Positions 61,088-64,000 of a DNA stretch of 64,000 nt are shown piece by piece; position 1 is the first letter of the stretch, and each line of letters starts with the position of its first letter. The stretch is from Corynebacterium glaucum. GTDB lineage: Bacteria > Actinomycetota > Actinomycetes > Mycobacteriales > Mycobacteriaceae. A program made the translations under genes and the position numbers. The stretch is from contig NZ_CP019688.1 of the NCBI RefSeq assembly GCF_002287505.1, forward strand, positions 1,352,674-1,416,673, read 5' to 3'. The notes beneath the pieces were generated by a model. It did no database searches and had not been told where the DNA came from. It was given only the letters and a program-made list of their open reading frames with translations.

Positions 61088-62458
61088 CTACCGTCCGCGC
61101 ACGATCGCGCGCAGCCGGCTGAAGTAGTCGCGGATCCGCTTCTCCGCGCCGTGGTCCGTCGGCTGGTAGTACTCGCGGTCCTCCAGGCAGTCGGGAATGT
61201 ACTGCTGCTCCACCACCCCGCGCGGGTCGTCGTGCGGGTAGAGGTAGCCCACCGCATTGCCCAGCTTCTTCGCACCCTCGTAGTGCCCGTCGCGCAAATG
61301 CGGCGGCACGGTGCCAACATGACCCGCGCGAATGTCCGCCTGCGCGGCGTTGATCGCCTGGTACACCGACGCCGACTTCGGAGCGGTGGCCAGGTGAATC
61401 GTCGCCTGCGCAAGCGCGAGACGCCCCTCTGGCATGCCGATGAACTGGACCGCCTGCGCCGCAGCCGTCGCGGTCTGGAGCGCGGTCGGATCCGCCATCC
61501 CCACATCCTCAGATGCATGGATGACCAGGCGCCGCGCAATGAACCGCGGGTCCTCCCCCGCCTCAATCATCCGAGCCAAATAGTGCAGCGCCGCATCCAC
61601 GTCCGAACCGCGAATCGACTTGATGAACGCGCTGACCACGTCGTAGTGTTGGTCGCCGTCACGGTCGTAGCGCACCACCGCGCGGTTGACGTTGTCGCGC
61701 ACCACCTCCAGCGTCACCGTGCCACCCTCCGGCACCGCGTCTGCCGCGGCCTCGAGGTACGTCAGGGCACGGCGCGCGTCGCCTCCAGCAAGGAGGATGA
61801 GCTGGTCACACGCATCGTCGTCAAGCGAAATGCTCCCTTGAAGCCCCCGCTCGTCGCGCACGGCACGGGTAAGCACCTCGCGGACATCGTCGTCCGAGAG
61901 CGACTCGAGCTTGAGCAGCAGCGAGCGGCTGAGTAGCGGCGCAACCACCGAGAAGCTGGGGTTCTCCGTGGTCGCGGCGACGAGTAGGACCGTGCGGTTC
62001 TCCACCGCCGCGAGCAGCGCATCTTGCTGGGTTTTGGAAAACCGGTGCACCTCGTCGATGAACAGCACCGTCTTCTCGCCGCGGACCAGGTCGCGCCGCG
62101 CGGCATCAATCACGGCGCGCACCTCCTTCACCCCGGAGCTCAGCGCCGAAAGCCCCACGAAGTTCTGCCCCATGGTCTGTGCGATCAGCGACGCAATCGT
62201 CGTCTTGCCCGTCCCCGGCGGGCCGTACAAGATCACGCTCGCCGCGCCCGAGCCTTCCACCAGCCGGCGCAGGGGCTTGCCTTCGGAAAGCAGGTGTTGC
62301 TGCCCCGCAATCTCGTCCAGCGAGCGCGGGCGCATCCGCGCAGCCAGCGGTGCGTCGCGGCCAGCTTCAAAAAAGCTCGCCCCGCGGGCCGGGGCAGTTT
62401 CGCCTATCGACGCCCCCTTCACCACCTCCCCGTCCCCAAACAGACCTTCCTGCGTCAC
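61088..62458 (-). CDS. rarA: RarA/MgsA-type replication-associated AAA+ ATPase
   Basis: 456 residues. Acts at stalled forks. Walker A GPPGTGKT at 79-86, Walker B VLFIDEVH near 135, sensor [12 protein letters not shown] and the C-terminal tetramerisation region ([21 protein letters not shown]). GTG at 62458. The variable N-terminal tail contains a one-mismatch copy of the dispersed repeat that forces an ATA isoleucine codon. Confidence 0.93.
   Translation of the reverse strand: MTQEGLFGDGEVVKGASIGETAPARGASFFEAGRDAPLAARMRPRSLDEIAGQQHLLSEGKPLRRLVEGSGAASVILYGPPGTGKTTIASLIAQTMGQNFVGLSALSSGVKEVRAVIDAARRDLVRGEKTVLFIDEVHRFSKTQQDALLAAVENRTVLLVAATTENPSFSVVAPLLSRSLLLKLESLSDDDVREVLTRAVRDERGLQGSISLDDDACDQLILLAGGDARRALTYLEAAADAVPEGGTVTLEVVRDNVNRAVVRYDRDGDQHYDVVSAFIKSIRGSDVDAALHYLARMIEAGEDPRFIARRLVIHASEDVGMADPTALQTATAAAQAVQFIGMPEGRLALAQATIHLATAPKSASVYQAINAAQADIRAGHVGTVPPHLRDGHYEGAKKLGNAVGYLYPHDDPRGVVEQQYIPDCLEDREYYQPTDHGAEKRIRDYFSRLRAIVRGR
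62402..62412 (+). repeat. dispersed repeat, one-mismatch copy (GCCTATCGACG)
   Basis: One mismatch to the core (T to C at position 3), but both flanks match well: AGTTTC before and CCCCCTTCACC after. In the variable N-terminal tail of rarA. Confidence 0.5.
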
Positions 62459-62469
62459 GGCTTCGTCCT

Positions 62470-63705
62470 TTACTGGAACCGGTCGGCGACGCGGTTGGCG
62501 AAGTCGGCGATGACGAGGTACGCCGTGTCGCGGCCTGTGCCGGCGTAGCTCGCGAGCGCCAGGAACGTCTCGCGGAGATCGGCGCGCACGAGAGTTTCGG
62601 ACGGGTCGAAGGGGCCGCTTTCAGAGGGGCGCAGCACATCCTCGCCGTCGTCGAGATCGAAGTCCTCCACATCGCCCTCTGGGTCGATGCCGGCGCGCTC
62701 GAACTCTTCCGCCAGCTCCGCGTCGTTGGCCACCAGATCGGTCACACCGACTGGGTTCAGCACGGAGACGCTAGACAGCGCCCAGCCGATCATCGCACCG
62801 GTAATGCGTGCCTGGAGGGTGTCTTCGTGGTTGAGCAGCGGCCAGGTGCCGCGGACTTCGTGGAGCCAGGCGTCGATGAAGGCGTGGCACGCTTCCTCGT
62901 TGTACGGCCGCGGGGACAGGTAGAGCGGAAAGCCAGCGACGACGAAGGCGACGTCGAAGCTCGCGTCGCGAAAGCCCGCCCACTCGTAGTCCAAGAATTG
63001 GGTGCCGCCGGCGGTGTAGATCACGTTGTCTGGTGAGAGATCGAAGGGCGTGAACGCGCGCACGCCACCGCGCAGGAGCCGCGACTGCAGGTTCGCGGCG
63101 CTTACCGTGACCTCGTTGGGCACCTCGATACCGGCTTGCACCAGCATCTCCAGTCCAAGACGGATGCGGTGCGCAAGAAGGCGGTCGCGCAACTGCTGGA
63201 TCTTCTCCGCACCGGTGCGCGACCTGGTCATGCGGTTGAACAGCACGTTGAAGGAATCTTCCTTGTCTGCAGTGCCCGCATGCAGTCGCCCGAGTGCGCT
63301 GCCGAGGTTGCGCAGAATCTGCACGTGCTGTTCCTCATCGGCTCGCTCCAGCATGGCGGCGAGCGTGTCGCCGTCGCCAGCATCCGAAAGGATGATCATC
63401 CGCGCGTCCGTGTCATACGCCAGCAACACTGGGCCCGGACGAATCTCGCTGGAGAGCGAGGTTGTGAATTGGTAGGCGACGATTTCGCGGAGAAACGCTG
63501 CGTCGTCAAGCGCGTAGCCGGTCTCTGGGGCGTGCTTCACCACCACCGAGCGGTGCTGCAGAAACGGGTTGGTGGCCACTTTGACGCGGTAGACCCCAGC
63601 GAGACCGGAGCCGGACAGCCGGGTGACCTCACTGAGTTTCTGTGTCCCTCCGTAGCGGCGGGTGAGGATGTCTTCGGCTGCGGCGATGATGGAATCCTGC
63701 TGCAT
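62470..63705 (-). CDS. aminoglycoside phosphotransferase (APH)-like kinase
   Basis: 411 residues with a kinase-like fold: [13 protein letters not shown] corresponds to the catalytic loop and [10 protein letters not shown] to the metal-binding DxD/E motif of the APH family. The N-lobe carries VVVKHAPE with the probable ATP-binding lysine. Substrate unknown; choline/ethanolamine-type or maltose-type substrates are possibilities, not conclusions. An acidic segment ([16 protein letters not shown]) lies near residue 355. ATG at 63705. It lies between rarA and aspS as in C. glutamicum. Confidence 0.8.
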   Translation of the reverse strand: MQQDSIIAAAEDILTRRYGGTQKLSEVTRLSGSGLAGVYRVKVATNPFLQHRSVVVKHAPETGYALDDAAFLREIVAYQFTTSLSSEIRPGPVLLAYDTDARMIILSDAGDGDTLAAMLERADEEQHVQILRNLGSALGRLHAGTADKEDSFNVLFNRMTRSRTGAEKIQQLRDRLLAHRIRLGLEMLVQAGIEVPNEVTVSAANLQSRLLRGGVRAFTPFDLSPDNVIYTAGGTQFLDYEWAGFRDASFDVAFVVAGFPLYLSPRPYNEEACHAFIDAWLHEVRGTWPLLNHEDTLQARITGAMIGWALSSVSVLNPVGVTDLVANDAELAEEFERAGIDPEGDVEDFDLDDGEDVLRPSESGPFDPSETLVRADLRETFLALASYAGTGRDTAYLVIADFANRVADRFQ

Positions 63706-63839
63706 GGTGTTCCTCTCCTCGGCGTTGCGGGCCGATGCGAATCAATCCCTATTTTCGCACAGGCCAGTTCCCGGCCCCCTGGGCATTGACTGTTAGCTCT
63801 GTCAGGGTTCCGGGAATCTTGAGCGCGTGCTTGTGCCGC

Positions 63840-64000
63840 TTACTTGGTCTCTCCTGCGCCGGCAGCTTCTGCCTCGTTGTCCGCCGCCTCGTTGTCCAGG
63901 CGGACCTCGTTGTGACGCTCACCGGCTGCGGCCATGTCGTCCTGCTTCTTCGGCTTGAAGTCGACGCCGGTTTCCGCGCGCTGGGCTGCCGGGATTGGCG
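63840..64000 (-). CDS. aspS: aspartyl-tRNA synthetase, C-terminal end (5' end outside window)
   Basis: The minus-strand frame is open to the right edge and ends at TAA 63840-63842. The visible 53 residues read PIPAAQRAETGVDFKPK and then an acidic Glu/Asn/Ala tail ending AGAGETK. The PIPAAQR...TGVD segment matches the end of bacterial AspS, and aspS follows rarA in corynebacteria. The 134 bp between it and the phosphotransferase gene hold a weak hairpin TCGGC / GCCGA at 63719-63735 and nothing else clear. Confidence 0.75.
   Translation of the reverse strand, partial: PIPAAQRAETGVDFKPKKQDDMAAAGERHNEVRLDNEAADNEAEAAGAGETK

Overview
The window is a GC-rich stretch of an actinobacterial chromosome, almost certainly a Corynebacterium. 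The run mptB - ABC transporter - ctaA - qor / ctaB / tkt - tal - zwf - opcA - pgl / secG - tpiA - pgk - gap - whiA - yvcK - rapZ - uvrC - rib genes - rpe - rsmB - fmt - def - priA - metK - coaBC - rpoZ - gmk - mihF - pyrF - carB - carA - pyrC - pyrB - pyrR - nusB - efp - pepQ - aro genes - mltG - ruvX - alaS - rarA - aspS follows the order I know from C. glutamicum. Frequent GTG/TTG starts, ATGA/GTGA/TAATG gene junctions and likely leaderless starts also fit.

Layout. 1-4435 (+): end of a mannosyltransferase gene, a two-gene ABC exporter, heme A synthase and a quinone oxidoreductase. 4432-5340 (-): heme O synthase, divergent from 5585-12052 (+), the transketolase / pentose phosphate operon. 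A bidirectional terminator at about 12095-12112 separates it from a long minus-strand block (12138-30787): secG, lower glycolysis, the whiA-yvcK-rapZ-uvrC group, riboflavin synthesis, rpe, formyl-Met enzymes and priA. A plus-strand accessory segment (30954-33299) holds a secreted polysaccharide deacetylase, a small membrane protein and an unfamiliar two-helix membrane protein with Leu-Pro repeats. 33312-45828 (-) holds metK, coaBC, rpoZ, gmk, mihF and the pyrimidine operon, interrupted by a LysE-type exporter (+). A second plus-strand segment (45944-48213) has an epimerase-like protein and two small YbjN-like proteins. 48224-64000 (-) holds a lipoprotein, a PPK2-type kinase, nusB, efp, pepQ, shikimate genes, mltG, ruvX, alaS, rarA, a phosphotransferase and the end of aspS.

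The metabolic content is coherent: NADPH and pentose phosphates from the tkt operon supply riboflavin, nucleotide and aromatic synthesis; ctaA and ctaB make heme A for cytochrome oxidase; pyrR-pyrB-pyrC-carA-carB-pyrF make UMP.

Two observations stand out. First, carA encodes only about 150 residues: the whole glutamine amidotransferase half is missing, while carB starts immediately afterwards and looks complete. Second, the 11-mer GCTTATCGACG occurs 12 times exactly, in both orientations, with shared flanks (T-rich before, C/T-rich after), inside variable loops of unrelated genes and in intergenic DNA. This resembles a dispersed recognition sequence. No tRNA, rRNA, CRISPR array, transposase or prophage gene was seen, and there is no gene-free stretch over 300 bp.
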